From positions 1 to 64,000 of the forward strand of contig CANXME010002305.1 in NCBI GenBank assembly GCA_948144175.1: a stretch of 64,000 nt of DNA, written 5' to 3'. Numbering within the stretch: the first letter of the stretch is position 1; each line of letters opens with the position of its first letter. This DNA is from Closterium sp. NIES-65 (Eukaryota > Streptophyta > Zygnematophyceae > Desmidiales > Closteriaceae). Below the pieces are notes generated by a model. The model worked only from the letters and a program-made list of their open reading frames with translations. It was not told where the DNA came from and made no database searches. A program made the translations under genes and the position numbers. Of the stretch, positions 1 through 12,173 are shown one piece after another.

Positions 1-3000
1 GGCGAGACGAAGCACTCCAGGCGGAGCACCCCCAGTCTCAGCACCCCCAGGCTCAGCACCTCCAGGCTCAGCACCCCCAGGCTCAGTACCTCAGGCACAG
101 CACCCCCAAGCTCAGCACCCCAGGCTCAGCACCCTCAGGCTCAGCACCCCCAGGCTCAGCACCCCCAGGCCAGCACCCCCAGACTCAGCACCTCCAGACT
201 CCGAACCCCCAGGCTCAGCTCCCACAGGCGTAGTACCTCCAGTCTCAGCACCCCAGGCTCAGCTCCAGCAGCCGCACCAGAGTCACCAGTGACCTCGACA
301 GGCTCGACCGCGTCTACCTGGGACACACCCTGAAGGGGCAGGACCCTGAGGGGGAAGGGGGTTCTACCGGGGGGGGACTCTGGTACCAAGAAGAGCAGGG
401 GAGGGGGGAGGGACGGAGTGCGGTAGGGGAAGAGGGCGGTAGTAGGGTACCGACTCGTCGAACGTGACGTCCTGGGAGGACAGAACACGTCGAGAGGTGG
501 GGTGGTAGAACTGCCACCCTGGAGCGTCGGGGGGGAACCCCAGGAAGACGCAGGGAGCAGCGCGAGGGGACAGCTTGTCCGCAGACAAGTCGCGGACAAA
601 CGCCCGAGATCCCCAGACCCGGAACGCTGACGCATCGCCAACCTTCCCCGTCCACAGCAGCGCTGGGGAGGTCTCCGGCCTGGAGACCCTGGGGTGGAGG
701 TTGATCTGATGCGCTGCGTACCTGACCGCAAACGGCCACAGAAAATGGGGGGCAGCCGCATGCATCATAGACGTACGAGCGACGTCCATGACCATGCCAA
801 TGCGGCGCTCTGCAATCCCATTCTGTTGCGGGGGAGTCCGGAAGCGCGAAGGTCTGGCGGATGCCTCGCGCACGACAGTAGCACGCAGAAGGCCAGAGGA
901 GAACTCTCCGCCTCTGTCCGAGTGCAAACGCAACACAGGAAAGTCCGAGCCAAAGCTCTGCCTGAGCTGGAGACGAGCTTGCGCGGATCCAGTCGATCAG
1001 CACCTCAGTGACATCACCCTTGCTGCGCAAGGGGAAGACTGTGGTGTAACGCGAGTAGTCGTCAACCACCAGCAGGAAGTAGCGCTCGTGACCGAGTCCA
1101 CGGACGCGGGCAGGGCCCCACACGTCCATGTGAAGCGTCTGCAACGGAGCCTCTGTCGGAGGAAACTGGGAGGAGTGAGGGGCAGCACGCTGGCGCCCCT
1201 CGACACAGGGGACACAGGCAGGGCCAGGGCCCTGAGGAAGGGGAGGTAGAGACCGGGGGAGACCAGACACAAGAAGACCGGAGGCCATGCCTCTGAGCCG
1301 AAGCAGAGAGGGGTGGCCAAGACGGTGGTGCCAGAGGAGGGTCTCGTGAGACAGACGGCGACACGAACAGGGGGCAGACTCAGGACCAGACCTGGACGCT
1401 GCAGCAAACACCTGACTAGACGAAGGCACGCTACCAGACTCAGCACCTGGAGGAGAAAGCAGTGGTCAGTGTGTACAGGCTCGACCCTGGCTGGCGTGTA
1501 ACGTAGCCAGGTGACGACCCGTGCTAGCCTCCGTGCAGTGCGTCACTTGCTGACTAGCAGGGGTGAACTGGTGAACTCCCCCATCCTGTAGGTCAGCACC
1601 ACTCACCAAGTTCGTAGAGAACGAGGGGAGGTAGAGACCAGACAGGGTGCCAGAGGGAGCCGCCGGACACGGGAGGACCGTGGAGAAGCGAGCCAGGACA
1701 GGACCCCCAGAGGGGTCAGCCAGGGAAACCGCAACCGGCCGACTAAGCGGCGTAAGTGTGGTGCGGTCCCGAAAGAAAGAGCGAGACGCTCCAGAGTCAA
1801 GAGTTAAGGATTGGGAGGCCGAAGCCGACGAAGTACCTGAGAGCGCAGACGCACTAGTACCTGAGAGAGCAGTCTCACGAGTACCTCGGAGTACAGACGC
1901 ACTGGCACCTAGAGCAGAAGCCTCACCGGTACCTGAGCAGCAGTACCAATGCCCGGGTCGGGCGGGAAACACCGGTAATAGTCACCCTCCTCACTAGCGG
2001 TCACAGCATACATGGCAGCAAGGATAGCATCAAAATCAAGATCAAAGATAGCTACACCAGCCCTAGACAGCTCTCCCCAGCGGGGGATCTCCGCGGCCTC
2101 CGGGAACTGCTGACGCCAAGCGAATGTCAGGCGGCCAAAGCAGCGCTGAGCGGGGTGGGCACCCCCACACTGCTCTCCAGTGCGGTCGCCAGTGCGGAGA
2201 ACGTAGGTGCAGGGACCAAAACCCCCACCGCGCTGACGCTGCGTGTACCACTCACGGAGCTGCTGGGGGGTGAGGACGTCGCGAGAACGGTGCTGCTGCT
2301 GCTGCTGCTGCTGTTGGCGCTGACCGCCACCAGTGCCGCTCCGCTGCGAAGCCCCACTCCGACCACCTCCACCTCCGCCACCCCCGCCTCCGCCTCCACC
2401 GCCCCTGCCCCCACCTCCACCGCCGCCACCTTCGCCACCTCCGCTACCACCGCCACCGCCGCCGCCACTCCCGCCGCCACCGCTGCCACTAGCACCCCCA
2501 CCCCCACTACCACCTCCACCGCCACCCCCCACTCCCTCCGCCGCCTCCACCCCCACCTCCACCGCCCCCACTGGCCCCACCCGCTCCCTTGCCCCCCTTG
2601 CCCTTCCCAGAGCGGCGTCTCCCGCTAGGGGTAGACGCCGCACCGACCGGCTCAAGACCAACGAGGTCGGCCGCAGCGGCAGAGGCAACAGAGGGCAGGA
2701 GAGGGGAAGGAGAACACCCCTCAAAGATGGGGGCGCGGGGGTCACCTCGAGAGGCTCCTACAGCAACTATGCTCTTCTCTGCTGCAAGAAGGGCCTTCTC
2801 GAGGCTGTCGACGGTGAGGGTGGTGGGACAGACCGCAAGGAAGTGGTCCCGGACTACACGAAGGGAGTCAGGGAGGCGAGTGACTAGGAAGTAGAGAGTG
2901 ATGTACATGGGGGGGGGGTTCTTGGCGCAGAAGTCAGCAGGAAGTGCAGCGCGGGTAGCGAGTGTCACTAGTGCGGAGTTGCGTGATGAGATCAGCGATA

Positions 3001-3489
3001 GTGGGAAAGGCGGCAAGGTCAGGGAAGAGGAAGGGGAGCATGAGGCGGCTCAGTGCAGCAGTGGCAGGGGAGGAGTAGCGTGCAACTACAGCGTCGTACA
3101 AGGTCTGAGCACTCTTGTACTGACTAAAGTGCGCGCGCTCAGTGGTAGGCAGGTGGCGACGCACAGCAAGACGTGCAGCAGCATCGCGCGTGGCCCACTG
3201 AGAGCGAACAGTGGCGTCAGCATCAGCAGCAGGGGCAGGGACAGCGCCAGAGGTGAGGTCAAAGAGAGACAGACTGTCGGCCCTGTCGCACTGTAAAAAC
3301 AGCTGCAGGTCGTCGAGCCAGACCTCAAAGTCAATGGCTCGACCCTCAGCGTCAAAAGTGAGGACAGTGGGTGTAGCCATGACGACGACAGTGGCGCAGT
3401 GCAAGCAGTAGGGAAGGGTACGCAGTGACAGCAGTGCAGTGCTCACCGGGTAGGGCAGGTCGGGCGGCTCAGGAGGAAGGTCGCCAGAC

Positions 3490-4320
3490 GACACAGCCGC
3501 TAGGCTGCTGGGCGGCTCGGCTCCCGGGCGGCTCGGCTGCTGCTGGGCGGCTCGGCTGCTGTTGGGCGGCTCGGCTGCTGCTGGGCGGCTCGGCTGCTCC
3601 TGGGCGGCTCGGCTGCTGCTGGGCGGCTCGGCTGCTGCTGGGCGGCTCGGCTGCTGCTGGGAGGCTCGGCTGCTGCTGGGCGGCTCGGCTGCTGCTGGGC
3701 GGCTCGGCGGCTCGTCTGCTGCTGGGCGGCTCGGCTGCCGCTGGGCCGCGTAGGTAGGGCGGCCGGGCCGCGAAGGTAAGGCGGCGGGTGGGCCGCAGGT
3801 AGGGCGGCGGGTGGGCCGCAGGTAAGGCGGCGGGTGGGCCGCAGGTAGGGCGGCGGGACGGCCGCAGGTAGGGCGGCAGACGGCCGCAAGTAGGGCGGCG
3901 GGTAGGCCGCAGGTAGGGCGGCGGGACGGCCGCAGGTAGGGCGGCGGGTAGGCCGCAGGTAGGGCGACGGGACGGCCGCAGGTAGGGCGGCGGACGGCCG
4001 CAGGTAGGGCGGCGGGTAGGCCGCAGGTAGGGCGGCGGGTAGGCCGCAGATAGGGCGGCGAGTGGGCCGCAGGTAGGGCGGCGGGACGGCCGCAGGCAGG
4101 ACGGCAGACGGCCGCAGGCAGGGCGGCGGGACGGCCGCAGGTAGGGAAGCGGCGGGGCCGCGTCGAGGAGGCGGCGGGGCCGCGTCGAGGAGGCGGCGGG
4201 GCCGCGTCGAGAAGGCGGCAGGGCCGCGTCGAGGAGGCGGCGGGGCCGCGTCGAGGAGGCGGCGGGGGCCGCGTCGAGGAGGCGGCGGGGCCGCGTCGAG
4301 GAGGCGGCGGGGCCGCGAGG
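3490..4320. repeat. GC-rich tandem repeats in the leader of Copia A
   Basis: Three successive arrays with different units. About 3500-3745 repeats GGCGGCTCGGCTGCTGCTG. About 3770-4140 repeats GGCCGCAGGTAGGGCGGC. About 4145-4310 repeats GAGGAGGCGGCGGGGCCGC. They lie between the primer-binding site and gag. Open frames across them are low-complexity and are not called as genes. Confidence 0.85.
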
Positions 4321-4423
4321 GGAAGGGCGACACGGAGGGTCGCGAGAAAAAAGAACGCGCGCCTCGGGGCGCTTCGGTGGGCCCTAGAGAACAGTCCCTA
4401 GGATGGGACCTGCTCTGATTCCA

Positions 4424-4555
4424 TGTGAAAATAGAAACGTGAATGAATTGACTACGAACGAGGTGAGTACAAATAGGAAACCCTAATTGGGTTGTACCCC
4501 CTATGGGATACCCCACTATAGCCTACACAAACAAGTAAGCTATAATGTTCTGACA
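4424..4555 (-). repeat. 5' LTR of Copia A (132 bp)
   Basis: Begins TGTGAAAATAG and ends TTCTGACA on the + strand. It shares the core CCCACTATAGCCTACACAAA with the LTRs of D. The sequence to its left matches the initiator tRNA-Met 3' end, which marks this as the 5' LTR of a minus-strand element. Confidence 0.85.
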
Positions 4556-4827
4556 GAGGAAAACGGTGATAATTCCGTACGAAAGATTATGGAGTTACAC
4601 ACCGGCCTGGACCAGACGCGAGCAGCACTCCAATGAATAGAGGAGCTTCTCGCGAACCAGTCAGTAGCCACCACAGCAGCAGCGAACGTAGCAGCGAATG
4701 CAGCAGCGACGCCAGCAGCAGCAGCAGCGATACGGACACTTCACCCAGCAGCAGCGGCAGCAGCTACAGTGAATCTTGAGGCGGCACGTCCGAGGCTACC
4801 AGAGACATTCAATCCGAATGCTAGAGA

Positions 4828-4940
4828 TGTCAAATTGTAATGTTGTGTAGGCTGTAGTGGGGTAGCCTATATGGGGTACACAATTCTAGGGTTGCAAACT
4901 TGTATCACTTTCATTCCTTAGTCATTCATTCTCGTTTCTT
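4828..4940 (+). repeat. 5' LTR of Copia B
   Basis: Starts TGTCAAATTGTAATG and carries the family core GTAGGCTGTAGTGGGGTAG. It differs from the copy at 6872-6987 at only a few positions. Confidence 0.82.
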
Positions 4941-4944
4941 AAAC

Positions 4945-4964
4945 AAAAAAAAAAAAAAAAAAAA
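4945..4964 (+). repeat. A20 tract inside Copia B
   Basis: Twenty consecutive adenines lie between the end of the first LTR of B and the start of its recognisable body. Confidence 0.9.
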
Positions 4965-6871
4965 GTTACAGCCGACCTCCCCACTGCCTGCTCCATCTCC
5001 CTACACTGGTCCTACTGGAGGTCTTGCTGAGCGTCGTGAGCCTGCGTCTCGCCCTGCGTCACCGGTCTGTGTTGCTCGAACTAGTGGTCACGGTTCGCGT
5101 CAGCGTCCTCCTCCTGTCCCTGGCACGCACCGGATGTCTCTGCGTCCGTCCACTGCTCCTCTGCGTGCCCCGTTGCCTTCTCCTCATGAGTCCTCTCTTC
5201 ATGTTCTTGCCGACCCTGAGTCGGACTCTCTTCGTGCTGCCAGTCCTACTGTCACGCGTCTCCTTGCTACTGTCGTCACTGACCCTTCTTTTGAGTCCAC
5301 TGCTGTGTCTGCCCTAGTTGCTGAGCTCATCGACTTTGCTGCTCGCTGTCATCTAGACTACGCTGCTAGTCTTGTCGCTGAGTCTGAGTCTGTCTGTCCT
5401 CCGTCCGTCGGGGGTGAGTGTGCCCTTGGCACGGACGTCCTTGAGGACAGGCAGGAGGAGTTCCAGTGTCTGGCTGCTGCTTCACCTCATCTCGTGTCCG
5501 TACTGCTTACCCCTGAGGGAGACCCGGATGCACTTGACATCCCGACTCCGCGCTCTTACGCGGAGGCGATAGAGGGTCCCTACTCCTCTCAGTGGCAGGC
5601 AGCTATGGATGCAGAGATGGCTTCCTGGAAGTCCACAGGCACCTACGTTGACGAGGTTCCCCCACCTCGGGCGAACATCGTCAGTGGCATGTTGATTTTC
5701 TGGGTGAAGCGGCCGCCGGGTTCTCCGCCTGTCTTCAAGGCGCGGTACGTGGCTCGTGGATTCAGTCAGCGGCAGGGAGTTGACTACTTTCAGACCTTCT
5801 CTCCCATCCCGAGACAGAGCACAACGCACCATTACCCTGACTCAGTCACACATGGTGCAGCAGGTCCTTCAGCGCTTCGGCTTCACGTACTCCTCGCCTC
5901 AGGCCACTCCTCGGCCTACTCGTCACTCGCTCTCAGCTCTGCCTTCGGATGAGTCCGTAGAGTCGAGTGGCCCGTACCCGGAGCTTGTTGGCTGCCTCAT
6001 GTACCTGATGACCTGCACACGACCTGACCTTGCATACCCTCTTAGCATTCTCGCACGCTATGTTGCTCCTGGGAGACACAGACCGGAGTACATGGCCGCA
6101 GCGAAGAGGGTGTTGCGCTACTTGTGCAGTACGTCGGGCATGCGGCTTGTGCTTGGAGGGCGGAGTCCGGTGGTCCTCACTGGGCACGCAGACGCTTCTT
6201 GGGCGGACGACCAGGCTACGCTGCGGTTGTCACAGGGTTACACCTTCAGCCTTGGTTCCGGCTCTGTTTCGTGGCGGGCTACTCGCTCGTCTTCTGTTCT
6301 CGGCTCCAGTTGTGAGGCTGAGATCTACGCTGGGGCCATGGCTGCACAGAAGCTTCGCTGGCTCACCTACCTGCTGACTGACCTTGGCGAGGTGCCTCGT
6401 TCTCCTCGAGTGCTGTACGTAGACAACAAGGCCATGCTGGCCTTGTGTTGAGAGCAGAGACTGGAGCACAGAACAAAGCACATTGCTCTTCGCTACTCCC
6501 TTGCTCGTGAGCTGCAGCAGCGTGGTCAGCTCCGTCTTGCTTACGTGGCCTCTGAGGCCAACACTGCTGATATCTTCACCAAGGCACTTGCGCCTTGTGA
6601 TCATCAGCGCTTCTGTAGTCAGCTTGGTCTTGTGCCTATCTTGCCTCACTTGCTCACCTCTTGACCTTGCTTGTACTGTTACATATATATACCCCTGCTC
6701 TTGCTTGTCTTACCTTCTATATATATATGTACTCCTGCATGTGAACTGGCCTTGTGGCCTTGAACTTGTGCTTGGAATGTGTGGTGACTTTGTGATCCAC
6801 CCTGAGCTTGCTGTGCTGTGCTTGACTGGTCTTGTGACCCCTTGTTCTCCCCCACTTTACCTATGGGGGTG

Positions 6872-6987
6872 TGTCAAATTATAATGTTGTGTAGGCTGTA
6901 GTGGGGTGCCTATATGGGGTACACAATTCTAGGGTTGCATACTTGTATCACTTTCATTCCTTAGTCATTCATTCTCGTTTCTTCTGA
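6872..6987 (+). repeat. 3' LTR of Copia B
   Basis: Begins TGTCAAATTATAATG immediately after the polypurine tract and is followed by the AGAGA target duplication. Confidence 0.82.
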
Positions 6988-9566
6988 AGAGACACCGACG
7001 TCCATCGATTCATTGCGACCCTCGAAATTTACTTCGAGCCGTTAGCTGTACGACCCCGACACACGATGCAATGCGGATTCGACTCGCAGTGACACTATTA
7101 CGAGGCCCGGCGCTCGAGTGGATTTATAACAGCAATAAGATCCGAGGCGAGGGGTCATGGACGCAGTTTGTGGAAGCTTTATTTCAACGTTTCGAACCAA
7201 TCAACTCTAGCTACATGGCGCGGCAGCAGATTCATCGGCAGAAACAGTTCGGCAGTGTAACACAGTACACGCAGCAGATGGAGAACCTCTTCAACCGGAT
7301 TAGAGACCTGACCGAAGGGGAAAAAATCCAAGCGTATACTGAGGGGCTAAAAATGGAAGTCCGGCAACATGTGATTGCCGCGAACTACAACAACTACCGC
7401 GACATGGTGTATGCAGCAGAGAGATTCGATGCGTTGATGCGAGATCAACCCGAAACACAACTACGCGTGCCGAACAGATCATTCGGCACGGAGCGATCGG
7501 CACCACCCACGACTGCCGACCCGATGGATATCGACAAGATCGACGCGAAGCAGCGGTCGACAAAATATGAGAAGTACGAATTTTGCGGCGCAGCAGGACA
7601 TCGATTCTTGGCGTGTTGGAAAATGAAGAAGGCACGAGCGGAGCTGCAGGGCAACAACAGTGCGACATCCACGATGGCGAAAAAAGGAGGACACGATGGC
7701 GCAAATTTTAAACGCCACGCTAAGCCGGCAACACAGGAAATCGCCGAGACAAATGGAGGCTCCGCGAAACAAGACTCTGCACCGACCGAGAAACTCCAGC
7801 CGAACACCCCCGAGAGAAAGAATATTTCCTCTCGAGGTTTTCAAGCCTTTAAAAATTCAGGGGGAGATTTCAAGGCCAAGAAAAAGCCTTTAGACATTAT
7901 TCAGTGAAGGAGGTCTTGGAGCAGTACAAGGATATAATGCCCGACGACCTACCCGCAGGCGTACCTCCAGCACGCACCCACGAGCACGAGATCGTGGAGG
8001 AACCGGGTGCGAAACCCGTCTCACGTGCACCATACCGACAGAGTCCGATCGATCTGACAGACATGAAGAAACAGATAGAGTATCTACTGGACAGAATACT
8101 GATCCGCCCATCCACCTCTCCCTACGGTGCACCAGTTCTCTTCACTCCAAAACCAAACGACAGGTTATGGATGTGCATCGACTACCGCGCACTGAACAAA
8201 CAGACAATTAAAAACAAATACCCCATACCGCGCATAGACGACCTACAGGACCAACTGCGTGGTGCAACAGTCTTTTCGAAGCTGGACCTACGGTCAGGAT
8301 ACTGGCAGATCAAGATGGCGGACAACTCGATCCACAAGACGGCGTTCCGTACGAGATACGGCTCCTACGAATACTTGGTGATGCCGTTCGGACTCTGCAA
8401 CGCACCAGCAACGTTTCAGGCGGAGATGAATCATATCCTTCGACCCCTGCTCGACGAGTGCGTGGTGGTGTACCTCAACGACATTCGCATCTACTCCAAG
8501 AACATGAAGGAGCACGTGGAGCATCTGCGGAAGGTGTTCGAGATCCTGCGGAAAAACAAGTTCTACGTGAAGCTTTCGAAGAGCGACTTTGCCCTGAAGA
8601 AGGTGCAATTTCTCAGGCACATGGTGAGTGCCGACGGCATACACGTGGACCCGCGGAAGATCAAAGCCGTCAAGAAATGGAAAGTACCGGAGAACGTAAA
8701 GGAGTTGCAGCAGTTCCTAGGCTTCGCCAACTATTACAATAGGTTCGTGGCGCAGTACGCTGAGATAGCAGCGCCACTGACCGACCTACTGAAAAAGGAT
8801 ACGCCCTACAAATGGGATACTCCTCATCAGCAAGCCATGGAGCAGCTACAAATAGCACTAACTACAGCGCCAGTACTCATCCTACCGGACCCAGACAAGG
8901 ACTACGTGGTGGAAGAAGATGCTAGTGACCAAGCAGTCGGAGCGGTAGTGATGCAGGATCACGGATGCGGTTTGCAGCCCATCGCCTACCTCAGTAAGAA
9001 GCTACACGGAGCACAACTGAACTACCCCATCCATGACAAGGAAGCCTTAGCGATGCAGAACTCCCGGAAGCAGTATGTCGATCAACAGCGACGTGATCAC
9101 TCAGTAGCAGTCGGAGATCAGGTGCTTCTCGACACGCGCAACTTGAACCTGTCACACCTACCATCCAAACTCTGGCCTCGCTCCTGTGGTCCTTTTCTCG
9201 TTGAGGCACAGGTGATGCCAGTTACATTCCGCTTGCGCTTACCAGATACGTGGAAGCTTCACAATGCTTTCCATGTTCAACTACTATAACCCTACAAGGA
9301 CCCCAACCAGCAGTTCCAGGGACGACAGCTACCGCCACCACCACCTGTTCTCATACAGGATGAACCTGAGTACGAGATCGAGCGCGTTCTCACTCATCGG
9401 CGCCACAGCGGCAAGGCCCTGGAGTTCCTGATACGCTAGAAGGGATACAACCCCACTCAGGACAGCTGGGTTGCAGAAGCTGATATGGGCAACGCACGCC
9501 GTGCTCTCAAGGACTATCTTGTCAAGTAGGGTGTATCTCATGCCACCCAGCTTTGAGGGGGGGACG

Positions 9567-9939
9567 TGTGAGAGTACGACGGCTTATGCCAGCTATGCTT
9601 GCTTGCCTTTACTTCATTATGCTAGAAAGAGCATAGGATAATTATATGCATGCATGAATTGCTTGATTTCTTAGGCTAGGTGCTTTCCTATATTTTATTA
9701 TAGTTATAGCACCAAGCTAGGTTGCGTGCACCAAATTCTGGCTTTTCGGTTGCCACCAAATTGCCTTCTACCGAATTCGGGAAGGATCTGTTCGGGACGC
9801 TTCGCGACCCGCGGAACCTTCGCGTAACACCTGGTTACGGGGCCTTATGTCGAGCCTATATATAGCCTCGTGTTGTACCCAGGTGATCATTCAATTCAAT
9901 TCAAACTCTCATTTCTTAGCTCGATCCTAGATCCTCACA
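9567..9939 (+). repeat. 3' LTR of Gypsy C (about 373 bp)
   Basis: Starts TGTGAGAG directly after a G-rich polypurine tract and ends CCTCACA. It is homologous to the LTR at 22103-22441 and includes the shared block GGCTTTTCGGTTGCCAC and a TATATATAGCCTCG box. Confidence 0.82.
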
Positions 9940-10498
9940 CACCAAGTTCGTGACCCACGAGGAGCTCGCATGATCGAATTTACGATCCGCTGGAAAGACC
10001 GCACGCTCACAGAGGACAACTGGGTCCCCCTGGATAGAATTGAGAGTCACCCTATCCTCACCGAGTACCTGCGCAGCCGAAACTTCAGGGATGTACACGC
10101 GCTTTCGTAAGGAGGTCCTCCTGAAGGGGGGAGGGGTAGTGTTAGGAAAATTCCTTTTCCTTACTTCGTGCCCCTGCTCAGCGCGTACATCACTATAGCA
10201 CCACATTCAGTACCGTTACCACTCGCAACCCTCGCTTCGACAATCCTCCCGCCACCTTCGCATGTCGCACCCCGACCTCACGGCTCGGCGGGTAACCCGC
10301 GCTCCGGGCCTCCGCCTCGACATTTCCCAACCACAGTCCCAACCTTAGTTCCAGGGTTGATAATTTCGAGATGACAAACAATTGAACTGCGCGCTTGTGT
10401 AAATCCGTTTTCTGAACGGGGCTCGGAATTAGTGCCTGAACATGTGTGCGCATGTTCAAGTGAAACTGGGCACTTTTGTGCACGTGCAACAAATTGGC
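9940..10498 (+). mobile_element. Gypsy F remnant: chromodomain tail plus LTR
   Basis: About 9970-10109 encodes the end of a chromodomain (IRWKDRTLTEDNWVPLD, then an HPILTEYL block). A polypurine tract (about 10111-10137) and an LTR starting TGTTAGGAAAATTCC at 10140 follow. The LTR is interrupted at 10504 by element G and probably continues beyond 12178; its far end was not found. A related LTR fragment lies near 25690-26040. Only the tail of the element is here, possibly because C inserted just upstream. Broken. Confidence 0.7.
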
Positions 10499-10503
10499 GA
10501 CTC

Positions 10504-10637
10504 TGTGAGAATTGAGGAATGAAGAAGAGGGGAGGCGTTGCACTAGCAGCAGTTGGCATACATATAGGAAACCCTAATTGGGTTGTACTCGCTATAGAGT
10601 ACCCCACTGCAGGCTAGACAATTATAACATTCTGACA
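10504..10637 (-). repeat. 3' LTR of element G (134 bp)
   Basis: Starts TGTGAGAATTGAGG and ends ATTCTGACA, followed by the CACCCCCATAG polypurine complement. Confidence 0.87.
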
Positions 10638-10979
10638 CACCCCCATAGCCAAAGTGGGGTGTAATCAGCACAACAAGCAAGCAAAAACACAAGCTCAGGG
10701 TGGATCACAATGTCACCACACATTCCGAGCACAAGTTCAAGAAGCAACAGTTTAAAGTTCACAAATGTAAGCAAAGCTAGAGGCTATCGCAGAGGGCAAG
10801 TGTGGAGGAGGAGGGACTATGAGAGGAGAGGAGGTAGTGGGTGGCAGCTGAAGCTGCTGGCACACGGCGCAATTGGAGCAACTGGCACACGGGCAACTGG
10901 AGCAACTGGCACACTAGCAACTGGAGCAACTGGCACACAGGCTACTGGAGTAACTGGCTCCGCGGCTAACTCTGAGCGG

Positions 10980-11421
10980 CAGGAGCAACGGACTCACGGG
11001 CGACTGGAGCAACGGGCTCACGGGCGACTGGCGCAACGGGCTCACGGGCGACTGGCGCAACGATCTCACGGGCGACTGGAGCTGCGGGCTTCACGGCGGC
11101 CACCCCCTTCAACCTCCCCAAACTATCCCACCCCCATTTCACACACCCCCTACTGCACCCCTAGGTTCACTCACACCCCACCCCCTAGCACCACTCCGTC
11201 GAATCCCACACACCCACCCCCCTCAGCGGCAGCTGCAGCAGTGGGAAACAGAGGAGGAGGAGGAGCAGGAGAGACCACACACCCGCCATCCCCTACTCGC
11301 CACCCCCAAGCCCTAACACAGGGCAGGGTGGGATGGCGGGTAGGGAGGTTACGGGGGGGGGGGGGGGGCGACGCGCGGCCTCCCAGGGCGCCAAAGCAGG
11401 CGGCAAAGGGGGCGACGCTCG

Positions 11422-11452
<31 letters not shown>

Positions 11453-12000
11453 CACACGCGGCCCCCTCAGGTCGCCTCGACAGGCGACGGGAAAAGAGGG
11501 GGGGGGGGGGGGGGCGGTGCACGGGTCCCCGGTGCGCCGCGCCAGGCGACGGAGCATGGCCGGGGCAGGGCAGGGGAAGGGCCGCGACAGGGTCGGGGCA
11601 GGGCCGGGGCAAGGCCGCGACAGGGCCACGACAGGGTCGATAGGGGCGGCGACGGGGCCGGTAGAGGCGGCGACGGGGCCGCTAGAGGCGGCGACGGGGC
11701 CGCGAAGAGCGGCGACGGGGCCGCTAGGGGCGGCGACGGGACCGCGAAGGGCGGCGACGTGGCCGCAAAGGGCAGCGACGGGGCCGCTAGGGGCGGCGAC
11801 GGGACCGTTAGGGGCGGCGACGGGGCCACGAAGGGGCCGCGAGGGGCCTGGAAGGGCGGCAACGGGGCCGCGAAGGGGCCGCACGAGGGGCCTGAAAGGG
11901 CGGCAACGGGGCCGCGAAGGGGACGAGAGGGGCCGAGAAGCAAAATTCGGTCGCACGCCACGGGGCGTGAAGCAGACAGAGTAGCAGCGGAAGCAGTTAG
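10980..12000. repeat. GC-rich tandem repeats inside element G
   Basis: About 10980-11080 repeats CTCACGGGCGACTGG-like units. 11350-11520 has long G and C runs. About 11640-11900 repeats GGCGGCGACGGGGCCGC-like units. The arrangement is like the leader repeats of Copia A and D, but the units differ. Confidence 0.8.
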
Positions 12001-12039
12001 GTGGGCCCACAGGCCAGGAGCGTAGATGCTCTGATAGCA

Positions 12040-12173
12040 TGTGAGAATTGAGGAATGAAGAAGAGGGGAGGCGTTGCACTAGCAGCAGTTGGCATACATA
12101 TAGGAAACCCTAATTGGGTTGTACTCGCTATAGAGTACCCCACTGCAGGCTAGACAATTATAACATTCTGATA
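12040..12173 (-). repeat. 5' LTR of element G (134 bp)
   Basis: Near-identical to 10504-10637. It is preceded by the tRNA-Met-like primer site and followed by the GACTC target duplication. Confidence 0.87.

Larger units (their letters stand above)
1..4555 (-). mobile_element. Copia LTR retrotransposon A (partial, cut by window edge)
   Basis: A Ty1/Copia element read right to left. Going inward from its 5' LTR (4424-4555) there is a primer-binding site matching the 3' end of initiator tRNA-Met (about 4408-4423), a long GC-rich tandem-repeat leader (about 3490-4320), gag (about 1970-3400, with a very long polyglycine stretch, a short polyglutamine run and a Cys/His cluster near 2150-2200), protease (DSGAS motif, about 1500-1850), the GAG-pre-integrase and integrase core (about 400-1430), and a Pro/Gly/Ala/Glu repeat linker at the left edge. 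Reverse transcriptase would lie outside the window. It belongs to the same family as element D. It is broken, with several breaks. Its right end abuts the gag leader of Gypsy C, so it was probably inserted into C; the other end is not visible. Confidence 0.88.
4828..6987 (+). mobile_element. Copia element B nested in Gypsy C gag
   Basis: Two LTR copies (4828-4940 and 6872-6987) flank a partial body. The body contains the end of the integrase-to-RT linker, part of reverse transcriptase, and RNase H up to about 6660, followed by a tail with a CTATGGGGGTG polypurine tract. The 5-bp direct repeat AGAGA at 4823-4827 and 6988-6992 is the target-site duplication, so B inserted into the gag coding region of C after C did. 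The family is that of A and D, read on the opposite strand. A run of 20 adenines (4945-4964) follows the first LTR. Broken, with several breaks. Confidence 0.88.
4556..9939 (+). mobile_element. Ty3/Gypsy chromovirus C (interrupted by Copia B)
   Basis: Parts in order: gag N-terminus (about 4591-4827, with an Ala-rich run), then nested element B (4828-6987), the rest of gag (6993-7907, with the retrotransposon-gag fold and a CCHC-like knuckle near 7575-7620), reverse transcriptase (about 7904-8760, with the [10 protein letters not shown] and [12 protein letters not shown] blocks), RNase H (about 8880-9050), integrase C-terminal region (about 9060-9290), chromodomain (about 9350-9530), a G-rich polypurine tract, and a 3' LTR (9567-9939). 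The 5' LTR is not visible; Copia A lies where it would be expected. Broken, with several breaks. Element J is a second member of the family. Confidence 0.87.
10504..12173 (-). mobile_element. Short non-autonomous Copia-type LTR element G
   Basis: Two 134-bp LTRs (10504-10637 and 12040-12173) differ by one base by eye. The 5-bp target duplication GACTC sits at 10499-10503 and 12174-12178. A polypurine tract (reverse of CACCCCCATAG) abuts the left LTR, and an initiator tRNA-Met-like primer site (GATGCTCTGATAGCA) abuts the right LTR, so it reads on the minus strand. The 1.4-kb interior has no recognisable gag or pol and consists largely of GC-rich tandem repeats with C and G homopolymer runs. 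LTR ends and core match Copia A and D, which could have supplied the enzymes. Structurally whole for a non-autonomous element, and very young. Confidence 0.88.

Noticed and set aside
156-1249. Open frames antisense to the integrase of Copia A
   Set aside because: Shadow frames. The minus strand carries recognisable integrase and protease blocks.
10710-12079. Long GC-rich frames on both strands inside element G
   Set aside because: They read through tandem repeats and homopolymers with no domain. High GC lacks stops by composition.
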